A stretch of DNA of 64,000 bases from Paulownia fortunei (taxonomy: Eukaryota; Streptophyta; Magnoliopsida; Lamiales; Paulowniaceae). The DNA lies in assembly GCA_019321725.1 (NCBI GenBank), contig CM033115.1, positions 10,798,673 to 10,862,672 of the forward strand. The letters run 5' to 3'. Below the pieces are notes generated by a model. It worked only from the letters and a program-made list of their open reading frames with translations. It did not search any database and was not told where the DNA came from. This document shows, piece after piece, positions 22,431 through 33,656 of the stretch. The number at the start of each line of letters is the position of its first letter. Within the stretch, counting starts at the first letter, position 1. A program made the position numbers and the translations under genes.

Positions 22431-24895
22431 GACCTCAATATTTATATACTTGTTTACTGTAAAATTTTAAAATCAAAATATAGTACTAGTTTCAAAATAT
22501 AATACAATAGACTCAGAATGTAACAAGTCAACAAAATAGTCCAATAGGTCATCATCCATGTACACACTCCCTTAGACACATGCAAGAGCTGTATCAACCG
22601 CCCAGCCAACAAAAGATGCTTCAAGTATCGTCGTGCTCACCTACAATGCATAAACTATATGAGCTAATGCTCAAAAAGTAAAGATTATGCATGTCAAAGA
22701 ATAATCCTCAATATCAAGTCATGCATCTCAAAGTGCTATGCCCACTATGCAATTCCATGCATCAAAACATTTCTCTCAAAATTATTTCTTTCTTGGGCCA
22801 TTGGCCAATGCTACTATCCCATGCACCGAAAAAGAGCTTTGCACACCGCCATAATCCAATGGCCAATAATGATATAAGCATGCAAATTCATGCACACGAA
22901 CCTGTAAATCCATGCATACAACCATGCAAATCCATGCAAGCTTTGGTGCACTAGTTGTGGTCAACAAAATATTTTTCTTTCTTAGAATCATATCATGCAA
23001 TGCAAGATTTATCACAATGCTCGTATATAATGTATGCACATGCCAATGCCCATGTATGTATGTTCAATGAACATGAATGATAGTAATGCATGCCCTCTAT
23101 CATGTATATATGATCTATGATATTATATATAAATCACATATTTACTATGTATATGCGTTGTAGTTGCAAATGAATCTTTACTTATCTTTCACTTGGTTGG
23201 TGACTTAGTCTAAATTTGTTTTGTGTTCCTCTCCAACCTTAGATGTAAAAAAACCTGTAGTATTACCCAACATCAAACACCATTCCTAATTTGGCAAGTT
23301 GAAAGCACATAAAATCTCATACTAAGACGTTAAACACCAAGCTATCTAGGTAAAAATCAAACTTTCACAAAATAAAACCCAATGTAGTCCCTCAAATAGC
23401 TTAATTCCTCATCTTAGATACATGTAATATCATATAATTGAAGTATTATAACTCTAATAGCATGTATCTAATTTTTAACACTCAATAACAACATGCCTAG
23501 GTTGAAATATGCTAAGTTATCAAATGGGACATATTCAGATTTTCATATTTTCTTGTTGTCTAATTTAGTTGTAGGATAATTTTGACATCCCTAAGCATAT
23601 ACAATCACTCCAAAATTTTTAACACACTTACCTAACATTAGACAAATGTAATCATATTTTATAATTGCCTAAAATCACTGAATTACCTCACCAAAACCTA
23701 TCCACTTATCACAACAAAAAAACTGTAAGTTCTATCATGACAGTTTTGAGTGTCTCTTTAAATATCAAACCATATTTTAATTTATAACCTCTCCAAACTT
23801 ACATACATCACTAAACCCATATGTAAACACATATATGGTGAAATATATAGGTTTTAATCAAGTTATTATACATATATAAAGCTTTAAAAATAAAAACCAA
23901 CAAGTATACAATTTCTGTCCCTATTGATTTCTACTGCGATTTTGCAAACAAAATCCCTCTTTTGTGAATTATAAGACCATAGATAACATCTTAACATGAT
24001 TATAAAAAATTATAGAATATTCAATAATCTTAAATCCTCAAAAAATTCAAGAACTTAAATAAAAAACACGAGTTAAGCTCACATATGCACAAATTTAAAC
24101 TTCTACTTGCTCCTCCGTACTTCTCTTTGCTTCCTTCACTTTTTTTTCTGTACTTGGAATTACTTGGGAGCAACTTATAAAATTTAATATGGAGATTTTG
24201 GAGGTGAAATAGCTCAGAAAATAGTTTTTGGTCGTGGTTCAAGGATAGAAATGAAGAAAGGTTGAGGTGTCAAATGGTGGTTCAAATCTGATGTTACACA
24301 CACCTTACACAACTGTAATATAGTGTTCCTTATTATTAATTTATCTATTTACAACCTATTTTAATTTTCGTACGATCGGATAATAAATTCTACCCTAATT
24401 TCTTAATCGTTTATTCGATCTTTAAATCGATTGGCATTCGATTCTTAAATGATTGTCTTGTTTGTATTTCTAAAATCATATGAACATATTAAACTTGCAA
24501 TATGACACTTAAATCACATTATATCATATCCAATATCCCAAATATGTTAATTTAAAAATTTTTTACTTTTGAAATAACTTGATTAAATCAAATTAAACCG
24601 TATAAACTTACTAGTGACACCTTTAACACTTCTAAAAATTATAATATGTAACCTAGTAATATTCATCATATTGATACCTAGTTTTCTTCTTATCTCAATG
24701 TATAAATGACCATTTAGATTAGAGGATTCGATAATCAATACCATATGAGAACTTTAAAATTAAGTTTAATGATTAAGAACGCCGTGTAAAATAAAATAAA
24801 TTATATGATGTCAATATAAATATAAATAATACACAATTAATATAATGCGTGAATCATATTTGGCCAGGTGAGTAGTGAGAGGTTTGGGTATCACA
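22431..24895 (-). mobile_element. 3' LTR of a Tekay/Del-like Gypsy element (family B)
   Basis: On the minus strand the LTR begins TGTGATACCCAAACC at 24895, right after the polypurine tract that follows the chromodomain of the pol remnant. It extends to about 22431, where plus reads TGACCTCAATATT. A related copy lies at 10020-10990. It has a dense cluster of CATGC motifs at 22680-22960. No second LTR of this element is in the window. The outer end is approximate. Confidence 0.72.
22686..22945. repeat. Cluster of CATGCA (RY-type) motifs in LTR B
   Basis: CATGC occurs about ten times in this 260-bp stretch, most as CATGCA, for example CATGCATC, CCATGCACC, CATGCAAATTCATGCAC, CCATGCATAC and CCATGCAAATCCATGC. 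CATGCA is the core of the plant RY/legumin-box element bound by B3-domain factors. Whether it acts here is not shown. Confidence 0.6.
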
Positions 24896-24909
24896 TCCTC
24901 TCCTCCTTA
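24896..24909 (-). other. Polypurine tract of the Tekay-like element
   Basis: The minus strand reads TAAGGAGGAGAGGA immediately before the LTR start TGTGATACCC. It primes plus-strand DNA synthesis in LTR retrotransposons and marks the pol/LTR border. Confidence 0.8.
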
Positions 24910-24919
24910 TAAAAATTTT

Positions 24920-27560
24920 ATCCCTGAAATTTCACTTACCAAAATAAGTTCAGGATACTTACTTCTCATTTTATCCTCTCTTTCCCAAATGACCTCTTCT
25001 ACTGATTGGTTTCTCCATAACACTTTAACAAATGAAATCTATTTATTTCTCACCTGTTTCACTTCTCGTAACAAAATCTATACAGGTTTTTCCTCGTAGC
25101 TCAAATTTATCTTTAATTCCACTGGTTCATTCTTCAGAATGTGAGAGGGATTAGCAATAAATTTCCTCAGCATAGACACATGAAATATATTGTGTATTTG
25201 GAACATAGATGACAAATCGAGTCTATAAACAACATCACTAATTCTTTCAATCACAGAGAATGGGCTAATGTAATGAGACTCAATTTTCCTTTCTTCCCAA
25301 ACCGCATGATGCCATTCATTAGTGCTACTTTCAAAAACACCTGATCTCCTACTGCAAACTCCAGCGCCCTTCTTCGTTGATCTGCATAATATTTTTGCCA
25401 ATTTTGGATAGTTTGCATTCTTTGTCGAATCTGTAACACGACTTTTGTCATCTCTCGAATCATATCTGGGCCCAAAAATTTCTTTTCACCAACTTCATTC
25501 TAGTGTATTGGAGACCTATACTTTTTGCCATACAATGCTTCATAGGGAGCCATTTCAATCTAGTCTGATAGTTGTTGTTGTATGAAAACTCCACCAAAGG
25601 TAGGAATTTACTCTACTGTCCTTGGAAGTCTAATACACAGGCTCTAAGCATATTCTCCAACATCTGTATTGTTCGTTCAGATTGCCCATCTATCTGATGA
25701 AGATATGATTTATTGAATGATAACTGTGTTCCCAAAGCTTTATATAAACTCCTTGAAAAAGCAGACAAAAATCTCGAATCTCTATCAGAAACCATAAACA
25801 ATGGCACACCATGAAGTCTAATAATCTCTTGAATGTATAATTGGGCATAGTGATCCACGGGATATGTAGAATATATGGAAAGAAAATGAGCAGACTTGGT
25901 TAATCATCATGACCCTTTGTAGTCTTTAGCAAACCAATTATGAAATCCATGGTGATCATTTCCCATTTCTATTCTAGAATGAGTAGAGGATGCAAAGTCC
26001 TTGCGGGTCTTTGAGTTCGGCCTTTATCTACTGACATGTTAGACATTGCTCCACATGCTGGGCGATGTCCTTTTTCATACCCGACCACCAATAATATATT
26101 TTCAAGTCTCTACACATCTTGGTAGCCCCTGGATGTACTGAATAAGGGGTTGAATATGCCTCTTTTAAAATATCTTCCCGAATGTTATCAACATTTGGCA
26201 CTTAAAACCACCCTCTAAATTGTAAAATATCATTTTGAGTCATCTCAAATTTAGGAGACTTTCTTGCAGCAACATCTTTTCTCATCTTGATGAGATATTC
26301 ATTATCTTGCTGCCCTTGTTTGATTCTATCAATTAACATAGGCTGAAGCATCAGGGCTGCCAACTTTGCCTTAATTACTCTTGTTTGTAAAATCTCTATA
26401 TTCATTTTCTGCAACTCATTCAGTTTCAATTTCTAAATTAAAGCCATATATATTACTTTGTGTGGATTTTTGGCTTAATGCATCAGCTACAATGTTGGAT
26501 TTACCGAGGTGGTAATTAATCACATAATCATAATCTTTTACTAGTTCCAGCCATCTCCGCTGCCGTATATTCAACTCTTTCTGCATGAAGAAGTATTTGA
26601 AACTCTTATGATCTATATAAATTTCACACCGCTCACCATATAGATAGTGCCTCTATATATTAAGCGCAAATACTACACCAAAAAGTTCCAAGTCATGCGT
26701 GGGTAATTCTTTTTATACTTATTAAGTTGCCTGGATGTATATGTAATTATTTTACTATTTTGCATCAGTACACATCTAATCTATTCTTCGACGTGTCATT
26801 ATAAATTACGAATCCTCCAGTACCTGATAGAATTGAGAGAATAGGTGCTGAAGTCAATCTCTTTTTCAATTCCTGAAAACTTCGCTCACACATATCCGTC
26901 CATCTAAACATCACCCATTTTCTGGTTAGTTGTGTCAATGACATAGCAATCTTGGAGAATCCATCTACGAATCTTTGGTAATATCCAATTAAATCCAGAA
27001 AACTGCACACTTTTAAAGGATTAGTAGGCTGCGTCCAATTGTTGATAGTTTCAACTTTATGTGGATCTACTGATATTCCTGCTCCTAATATAACATGTCC
27101 CAGGAATACCACACAATCCAACTGGAACTCGCATTTCTTGAATTTGGCGTATAACTGCTTCACTTCAGGACCTCCAGTACTTGTCTCAGATGTGCGACAT
27201 GCTCTTCTTTAGTTTTGGAGTAAACTAGAATGTCATCGATGAACACGATAAGGAATTTATCCACAAACTCCTTAAACACTCTGTTCATCAGATCTATGAA
27301 TGCTGCTGGATCGTTAGTCAATTCGAACGGCATCACCAAAAATTCATAGTGCCTATATCTTGTACTAAATGCCGTCTTGGAGATATCCTCTTCCTTTATT
27401 TTTAGTTGACGGTACCAATAGCGTAAGTCAATCTTCAAAAATATTATGGCATCTTGAAACTGGTCAAATAAATTATCGATTCTGGGTAACGGATACTTAT
27501 TCTTAATTATGATCTTTTTCAATTTTCGATAATCAATGTACAGTCTCATGATGTCATCTT
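24920..27560 (-). pseudogene. Gypsy chromovirus (Tekay/Del-like) pol remnant: RT, RNase H, integrase, chromodomain
   Basis: Read from 27560 downward. The RT segment at 27160-27549 includes [32 protein letters not shown] and the active site [11 protein letters not shown]/RNase H continues at 26765-27163 (KFKKCEFQL, FLGHVI, FLDLIGYYQRFVDGFS). An RNase H end follows near 26480-26600 with an INYH.G-type stretch in broken frames. The zinc-binding integrase part is at about 26040-26200, and the integrase core at 25613-25950 reads YIQEIIRLHGVPLFMVSD and DGQSERTIQ. The C-terminal part at 25078-25401 has IHNIFHVSMLRKFI, and a chromodomain end at about 24950-25050 reads VKVLWRNQSVEE. Several frameshifts and stops are present. 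Gag, protease and the first part of RT are missing upstream of 27560, so only the 3' part survives. Confidence 0.9.
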
Positions 27561-27689
27561 TTTTTTAACGTACGAGTGACCCATTTTTGACCAGCCATTT
27601 TGAACCCCACCAAACCCGCTTCGACCAGCCCATTTGCCGCCTCATCAACTTGGTATAGTATAATTTTAATCCTTACTATTTTTTTAGCA

Positions 27690-27812
27690 AACCAAGACGG
27701 AGGCACCGGTCCAGTACTGGCCTTTAATTTTTATGTCCACTAAGGCTAGCGCATGTGCTTTCAAAAGCAAGTTGGACAACAAAATTACAAGTACTGCTGA
27801 GTGTATCATTGA
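27690..27812. repeat. Direct repeat copy 1 (partner at 28270-28375)
   Basis: TTATGTCCACTAAGGCTAG, CATGTGCTTT, GTTGGACAACAAAATTA and GTATCATTGAAC match in order TCATGTCTACCGAGGCTTG, CATGTGCTTTT, GTTGGATAACAAAATTA and GTGCATCATTTACC at 28270-28375. The pair is about 580 bp apart in the same orientation. They could be ends of a small unclassified element. Confidence 0.6.
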
Positions 27813-28172
27813 ACTTTTTTTTTTTTTTTTTTATTAATACTAAGATTTCTGGCTTACACCACAATCTCATCAATTGCATAGATAATATTGTTAAGCATTG
27901 CTTTCCATATATAAATATTAGTCTCAATCTCAAATTTATTGCTTTTAATATCATTTTGGGACGTCTACATATAAGATTTCATTTTTTATATATTTTTTTA
28001 AATTATCATCTCAATTAGAATAATTATGCGACACAACGAGAGAAAATTAGTGTAAAATAAATAAATTTACATCTTTTCAACTCTATGTTGGGTTAAATTA
28101 ACCCAATAATTTTAGGATTGACTGATTATTATTTTTAGTCCTAATTTCATCCTTCCACACACACAAAACAAA

Positions 28173-28206
28173 TGTATGTATGTGTGTGTGTATATATATA
28201 TATATT
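28173..28206. repeat. GT/TA microsatellite
   Basis: The run is GTATGTATGTGTGTGTG followed by an alternating TA tract. A similar compound microsatellite occurs at 45732-45770. Confidence 0.9.
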
Positions 28207-28269
28207 GTGTACTTTTGATTGACCTTATAGATGTTAAAAGTTATAATAAATGACAATCATTTAACATAT

Positions 28270-28375
28270 AAGTTTTCATGTCTACCGAGGCTTGCATGTG
28301 CTTTTAATTAAATTTTAGCTAGTTGGATAACAAAATTAATATAAAGATATTGATCAGTGCATCATTTACCCCTTT
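28270..28375. repeat. Direct repeat copy 2 (partner at 27690-27812)
   Basis: See the partner. The TTAGCTAGTTGGATAACAAAA stretch is the best conserved part. Confidence 0.6.
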
Positions 28376-29194
28376 AATTTGGGGAGAAATGCTAAAAATT
28401 CTTTACAATATAATTTTCCACTTAAAAAACTTTTTAAAATACTCCGCAATCTAAAAGCTCATTCCTCCAATTTGTCATTCCAACAAACTTAATAGTTAAC
28501 TTTTTCACTAACATTGTTAAACTTAATGCAATGGAATTTACTACATTATTAATTAACTTATTTGGATTTGACGGTAATTTTTTTTTTCTTGGTTGGTTTT
28601 CTAGATTGAGAGGTTTATAAAGGAAAATACTATTTTTTTAATTGTACTTTTAATAATGAATATTTAATTAAAAAATTTTCTTTAAGCCCGTAAAACCAAA
28701 TTTTTGTTGACAATAATGCCCTTTATGCCCAAATATAAGTGTTTCAATATGGAATAGGGGTATTTATTACTCTGTTATATATTACATAGCTTCATCATAA
28801 AGTACTTTTCATAGTAATTGTGTTGATAAAAACAGAAAAGATGACAAAGTAAACCATAATAAATGGAATCGAAGGAATTAATATAGTAGGAATTATCCAG
28901 TGAGATGATGATATGATGAAAATAAAAAAAAATTGAAGTAGTTATAAGTTGGGGTAAATTAAGTTTGATAAAAATAATTAATAAAAATATTTGTAAAAAT
29001 TTTAATTTTCAATTCGATAACTCTTAAAAATCAAATTTGAACCAAAACCTAAATATTATGATAAATCTATATCGAATACTATATTGAATTTTTTTGGCCA
29101 ATTCTTTTTTTGATTTAGTTCATACCAATTTTTTTTTTAATTCAATCAGTTAACCAAAAATCAAGCACCCCACAACAAGAGTGTTAATAGATCG

Positions 29195-29542
29195 TGATAT
29201 GGTCCAACCTCGGACCTTTTTATATTTTCGTGAATCGATTCTCTATGGTTCTTTCTCATCAAAGAATGATCACAATAGGGGTTCCTGCCTGCAACATAAA
29301 CAAATAGTTACGGATCCCTGAGGTTGTCTTCGGGATAACCTTCCGATGCTCAACTTAATAATAAAGTGAGAAATAATCAATAAAAGACTAGAAGCTGTAA
29401 ATATCCAATATAAAAATGGCATACCTTGCCAAATGGTGTGGATATGACATTTATAGATGTTTATTTTGGGCCTGGTGGGCCTTTTTGCATTCTATTGGGC
29501 AAGAATTTAATATTTATGGGCTTAGTCAAATTATGCCCATCA
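29195..29542 (-). mobile_element. Left LTR (3' LTR) of element D
   Basis: It runs from TGATATGGTCCAACC to TTATGCCCATCA and aligns along its length with 33281-33651: ATGGTTCTT..., GAATGATCACAATAGGGGTT, AAAAATGGCATACCTTG and TCAAATTATGCCCATCA. Confidence 0.88.
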
Positions 29543-29655
29543 TATAGCCACCCAACTTTCGGGCAGGCTGATGTGAGTATAATTCGGTTAGAAGTTAGTA
29601 ATTTTGAACAGGACTACTGACTTTTTACTTTTTAGATGAAATAGGCTTTTAGGGT

Positions 29656-29977
29656 GAGGCCATTCTGGCGAGGACTTCCGAATGAGGCCATTCGGGCGAG
29701 GCCTTTCAGGCGAGACCATCCGGGCAAGGCCATCCTCACTAAGACTTTTGAGTGAGGCCATTTGGGTGAGGTAATCTTGGTGAGGTATTCTAAGCAAAGC
29801 CATCCAGAAGAGGCTATCCGAGCGAGGCCATCTTGGGGAGGCCTTCCGGGTGAGGCCATCCTTGCGGGGCCTTCTGGGCGAGGCCAGCTAGGCATGACCA
29901 TTCTGACGAGGCCTTTCTTGTAAGGCCATCCGAGGCAAGGCCCTCTGGGCAAGGCCATCCGAGTGAGGCCTTTCGAT
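29656..29977. repeat. 14-bp minisatellite, about 23 units
   Basis: A head-to-tail array of variants of GAGGCCATCCGGGC. The period of 14 is almost unbroken through units such as GAGGCCATTCGGGC, GAGGCCTTTCAGGC, GAGACCATCCGGGC and GAGGCCATCTTGGG. Because 14 is not a multiple of three, stop-free frames arise on the minus strand by composition. The reading frame at 29632-30003 is therefore not taken as a gene. The array is GC-rich in an AT-rich setting and lies inside element D near its 3' LTR. Confidence 0.92.
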
Positions 29978-30140
29978 GAAACAAAATTTTGGCTCCGCCT
30001 CACATCTTTGATCTCATTTGTTGAGAAGTTTTGATTTTCTAAAATCCATCTTTAAATTCATCAATTTTTAGTTGGAATGGTTTTCATTTATTTTATGAAA
30101 GAAAATAAATTCCATGAAATGGGTTTGATTTTGGTCGATA

Positions 30141-30262
30141 ACCTCAAGGAAGGAGTTTGTGATCTTCGGGGCCAACTACAACTTTCTTGACCTCAAGGGA
30201 GTCGTTCTCATTTTCGGGGGGCATGACTTTAACTAATAACCTCGAGGAAGGAGTTCGTGATA
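30141..30262. repeat. 49-bp tandem repeat, about 2.5 units
   Basis: Starts at 30141, 30190 and 30239 with ACCTCAAGGAAGGAG, ACCTCAAGGGAGTCG and ACCTCGAGGAAGGAG. The spacing is 49 bp both times. It lies inside element D. Confidence 0.8.
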
Positions 30263-30309
30263 TCTAATATGAAGCAATCAATTGCCAGCCCATTTTTTGA
30301 ATTTGGTTA

Positions 30310-32261
30310 ACAGGGATTTAAATGTTTCCCTTCTAAAGTAGTACACACTTTGAGCAAGAAAACAAAATCAAAATTCCACTAGCAATTCTAATTTCATTTC
30401 TAATCTAGTTGATAGAGTGTGTATAGAATGTATTAATTCATGTTATCAACTTGTGATAAAAGAACTAATACTTAAAGATAAGATTTTTAGAGAAAAAAAA
30501 CAGATGAAGAAAATAATTTGCTTTTATTTATTTCTATATGGCCAAAAATTTTATGGATGGTAATTCTCTCTTAAATTTTTGGCCATCATATATTTATAGG
30601 GGATAAAAAATTTCAAGAGTCATATTCTTGGTATTTTATGTCTCATTTTTATTGGTTGGAATATATTTTGGTTCATCCAAACTTCTTTCAATCTTATCTC
30701 TTTCATATCTTCCAAAAATATTCAAAATTACCCATGAATTCCAAACTCTTGATTTTCTATCCTTTTTCAATCACCTTCATGGTCCTTTTCTAATTTGGCT
30801 TGGACTTAAAATTAAAATTTATAATTAATCTAATTAATTGTCTTACCCAAATTATTTAATTCCATCTAGTTCATCTAATCAAATTAGACCTAATTAAATA
30901 ATTTAATTATTTAATTAGGTAAATTAGGCTTAATCAAATGAATTTGATCTAATCAACCCAATTAAATAATTCAATTATTTAATTGAGTAAATTAGGCTTA
31001 AGCAAATGAATTTGATCTAATCAAATAAATATTTCACTTCAATTAAACTCCATAATCTTATTAGGTCTAATTAAATAATTTAATTATTTAATTGAATAAT
31101 TAATTCAACTCCTTGAATTCATTGAAGTCTCAATTAATTAATCTCTATTAATTAATTAGATCTAGCCTTTTGGATCAATTCTTAAATTAGAAATATTCCC
31201 TCTCAAATTGTGTGTCCTTTAGGTTCACAACTAAGTTAGCAGTGAGTTTGCAATATTTGCTACTTATGAATAATAATAATTATTCCGATTAATTAATCCA
31301 ATTAATTCACTTGACATTAACTCCTTAATTTCAAAAACCTCATAAGTCATGAGAAACACCTAACAAGTTTATCATGATTACCTAGACTTAAGTGAAATAG
31401 TGAGTGAACTTATTTTAATTATGAATATCATACACGTAAGGTCCTTTTGTCAACTAATCTCCTGATTGAGTCTAGGATATGGATTAATAGCCGAAACCCT
31501 AATTGCTCAATAACTATAAGTCCATTTCAAGTTTCAATGACTCATGACTAATCATTAGAAAACCCCATTTAACATTCATCCAGCCTTGGTCAAGGACTTC
31601 TGAGTCATTAACTATGAAAACATAAGAGATTCACTTGTTCTGCCAGACAACTGACGGATCCTTTGTTGACCACTCATTAACCTCTATATATATCAATTCA
31701 ATATCCAACGTATCCTTTTTATGATTATCAAGCAATCAGAAGACATATTAAAATTAAACATAATATGTACAAGGCTACCAAGGTGCCTCAAGTCAAATGA
31801 CTAATTGTATACTATCGTTACATGAAAAATTTTATTTCGACAAAAAAGTTTCTAATTAAGAATTTTTAATAGGCCTGCTTAGTGTACTTGTTCCCTAACA
31901 AGCATCTGTATACATGCACTGGCGTCAGTGTGCTAATGTCCATGGAGTGAGACATCCTCCTCATGCGAGCATCCATCGTATGCATGAGTCTATTTAGCTA
32001 TTCAATGTCTCTTCCTAAAAAGCCCTTGACTCGAAACTAATTTAAGACTATAGCTATAGAGGCATATTCCATGATAACCATAAAATACATGACCATGCCC
32101 TGTAGCTAAGTTTGGTCTAGGAACTTTATCTAATTACAAGAAGCAATTAATGATAATGAAATTTGCTTTTTTATTAATATAATTTGAAAAAGATTATTTT
32201 TACAAATACAAGTGTATAAAAGATGCACAATCTATTTGGCACGTCGGGTATTACTCTAACA
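30310..32261 (-). mobile_element. Family C Copia LTR nested in element D
   Basis: It shares the C LTR landmarks with 18877-20686 and 57763-60023: the TTAATTAA-rich stretch, TTTAGGTTCACAACTAAG (31210), CAGCCTTGGTCAAGGAC (31585), GTACTTGTTCCCTAAC (31890), AAAAGCCCTTGACTCG (32018) and the terminus CGGGTATTACTCTAACA at 32261. An ATCTTCACTTTAC stretch like the Copia polypurine side follows, so a little internal DNA may be attached. The left end near 30310 is approximate and truncated. Confidence 0.75.
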
Positions 32262-32512
32262 ATCTTCACTTTACATATTCTTGCAATTGGAGCCTCCTAT
32301 TTCTTGAATGACTAAAATGAAAATATTTTTGCGAAAGATCGTGCGTGAGTAGCTTGGCTTATAACTTTCTATTTATTGTGAAGCATTCTTATCTCTACTT
32401 GATCATCAACTTAGTAGATGTTTAGATTTCTATGAGGAAATATGGTTGACAATGCCTTCTTTACTACTCGTAGGACAATTGTTTTGGGGATATGCTGAAT
32501 TTTGCTTCATAT

Positions 32513-32752
32513 GAGTGCACTCTGAATGGATGGAGGCTTTGCTTTCACATTGGATTGTGCTCTAAGGAGAGGTGCTTGTTGCCAAACATAAGGAGTGCAC
32601 TCCAAGGGAAGGCATTTATCGTTGGACTTCACGAGTGCGTTTGAAGTGGAGGCTTTTATCTCCGAACTTGAGGAGTGCACTCTGGGTGGAGGCGTTTATC
32701 GCTGAACTTGTGGAAGATGCCCTTAGGAAAGATGTCTGTCGTTATCTTGGAA
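32513..32752. repeat. 40-bp minisatellite, six units
   Basis: Units start at 32513, 32553, 32593, 32633, 32673 and 32713, a constant 40-bp step. The best-preserved ones read GAGTGCACTC then GGAGGCNTTTATC and GAACTTG. It lies inside element D on the side opposite the 14-bp array. The short plus-strand frame across it (32572-32775) is a by-product. Confidence 0.85.
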
Positions 32753-32894
32753 GGAGAATTTTGAGACTTTGTTGATGGATGCTTCTAAAGTCGTTGGGGC
32801 GTGAACTCTCGAGTCTATGATGATAAACACTCCTAACTTCAAAAGTTATTAGGTGAGCTTATGAGATTGCGAGGGTGTGAGTTCCTAATTGTGC

Positions 32895-33020
32895 GAGCTC
32901 CTTAGGCTGCGAGGGTGCAGGGCACAATAGTGCAAAGATGCAAGGGCACAATGGTATGCGGATACGAGGGCAAGGAGGCATTAGGACATAATGGCACAAA
33001 GGTGCAAGCTCTTGGTGCCG
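32895..33020. repeat. Irregular GGGCACAATGG-type repeats
   Basis: GGGCACAATAGTGC, GGGCACAATGGTATGC and ACATAATGGCACAAAGGTGC recur with uneven spacing, together with GCGAGGGTG. It is a decayed tandem array in element D. Confidence 0.55.
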
Positions 33021-33258
33021 CGAGAGTGGATGCTCTTGGAAGTTGCTCCTGCCAAGGCATCTTCTTTCTGAGCTTAGGGATCCTCGTAAGTGCTCTGGAA
33101 TAGTGTCACTTAGCTAGCACTTCTATCATAAAGCTCCTGAAAGCTCATGCGACAGTTGGTCTACTCCACTTCCATTAACTACTTTCTCTTGAGGATGTTT
33201 TCGGCGCTAGCTTCTCTAGCTTTAAATCTTGTTAACGTTCCCAATGTTGAGGTAGGCA

Positions 33259-33277
33259 GTTCCCACAGATGATGCCA
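33259..33277 (-). other. Primer-binding site of element D
   Basis: The minus strand reads TGGCATCATCTGTGGGAAC four bases after the LTR end. This is the Gypsy-type form TGGCGCCGTCTGTGGGAA with few changes, used by several plant Gypsy lineages and their non-autonomous relatives. Confidence 0.8.
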
Positions 33278-33280
33278 AAA

Positions 33281-33651
33281 TGATGTGGTCCAACCACAAA
33301 CCTCTTTGAATCTTCGTGAATCAACTCTTTATGGTTCTTCCTCATTAGGGAATGATCACAATAGGGGTTCTTGTCTACAACACAAACAAATGATTAGGGA
33401 TCCTCGGGATTGTCCTTGGGATAACCCTCCAACAGTTAAGTCAGCAATAGAATGAGAAATAATCAATAAAAACTGATAAAATATTAGAAGATGTAAATGT
33501 CTAATGTAAAAATGGCATACCTTGTCAAACGGTGTGTATTATGAGATTTGGCCCCTGTGTACCTTTTGCTTATCTTGGGCCTAGTGGGCTTATTTGTACT
33601 CCATTGAGCTAGAATTTAATATTTATGAGTTTAGTCAAATTATGCCCATCA
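33281..33651 (-). mobile_element. Right LTR (5' LTR) of element D
   Basis: It runs from TGATGTGGTCCAACC to TTATGCCCATCA, next to the primer-binding site. It is about 23 bp longer than the left LTR through small indels. Visible divergence from its partner implies an old insertion. Confidence 0.88.
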
Positions 33652-33656
33652 GATCT

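Larger units (their letters stand above)
27561..29194. other. Non-coding AT-rich DNA with small repeats
   Basis: No gene. It holds a direct repeat pair (27690-27812 and 28270-28375), a T20 tract at about 27813-27832, a GT/TA microsatellite near 28173-28206, and from 28990 a low-complexity stretch with AACCAAAA / TTTGGCC motifs like that at 34250-34330. Confidence 0.6.
29190..33656 (-). mobile_element. Non-autonomous LTR retrotransposon (LARD-like, family D) with nested Copia LTR
   Basis: Two direct LTRs (29195-29542 and 33281-33651) with TG...CA ends enclose about 3.7 kb without any gag-pol coding. The 5-bp flanks are GATCG at 29190-29194 and GATCT at 33652-33656, a target duplication with one mismatch. 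A primer-binding site of the TGGCATCATCTGTGGGAAC type lies just inside the right LTR on the minus strand and sets the orientation. The interior holds 14-bp, 49-bp and 40-bp tandem arrays and a family C LTR (about 30310-32261), which is a later insertion. The element would depend on enzymes from an autonomous Gypsy relative. Confidence 0.82.

Noticed and set aside
25078..25401. Chromodomain-like protein as a host chromatin gene
   Set aside because: It is the C-terminal end of a Gypsy integrase, next to its polypurine tract and LTR.
27813..27832. Poly(T) as the tail of a retroposed cDNA on the minus strand
   Set aside because: No gene-like sequence with removed introns was found next to it.
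29632..30003. A 123-residue minus-strand protein of repeated Pro/Gly/Arg/Trp character
   Set aside because: It is produced by a 14-bp tandem array whose period is not a multiple of three, inside a non-autonomous element.
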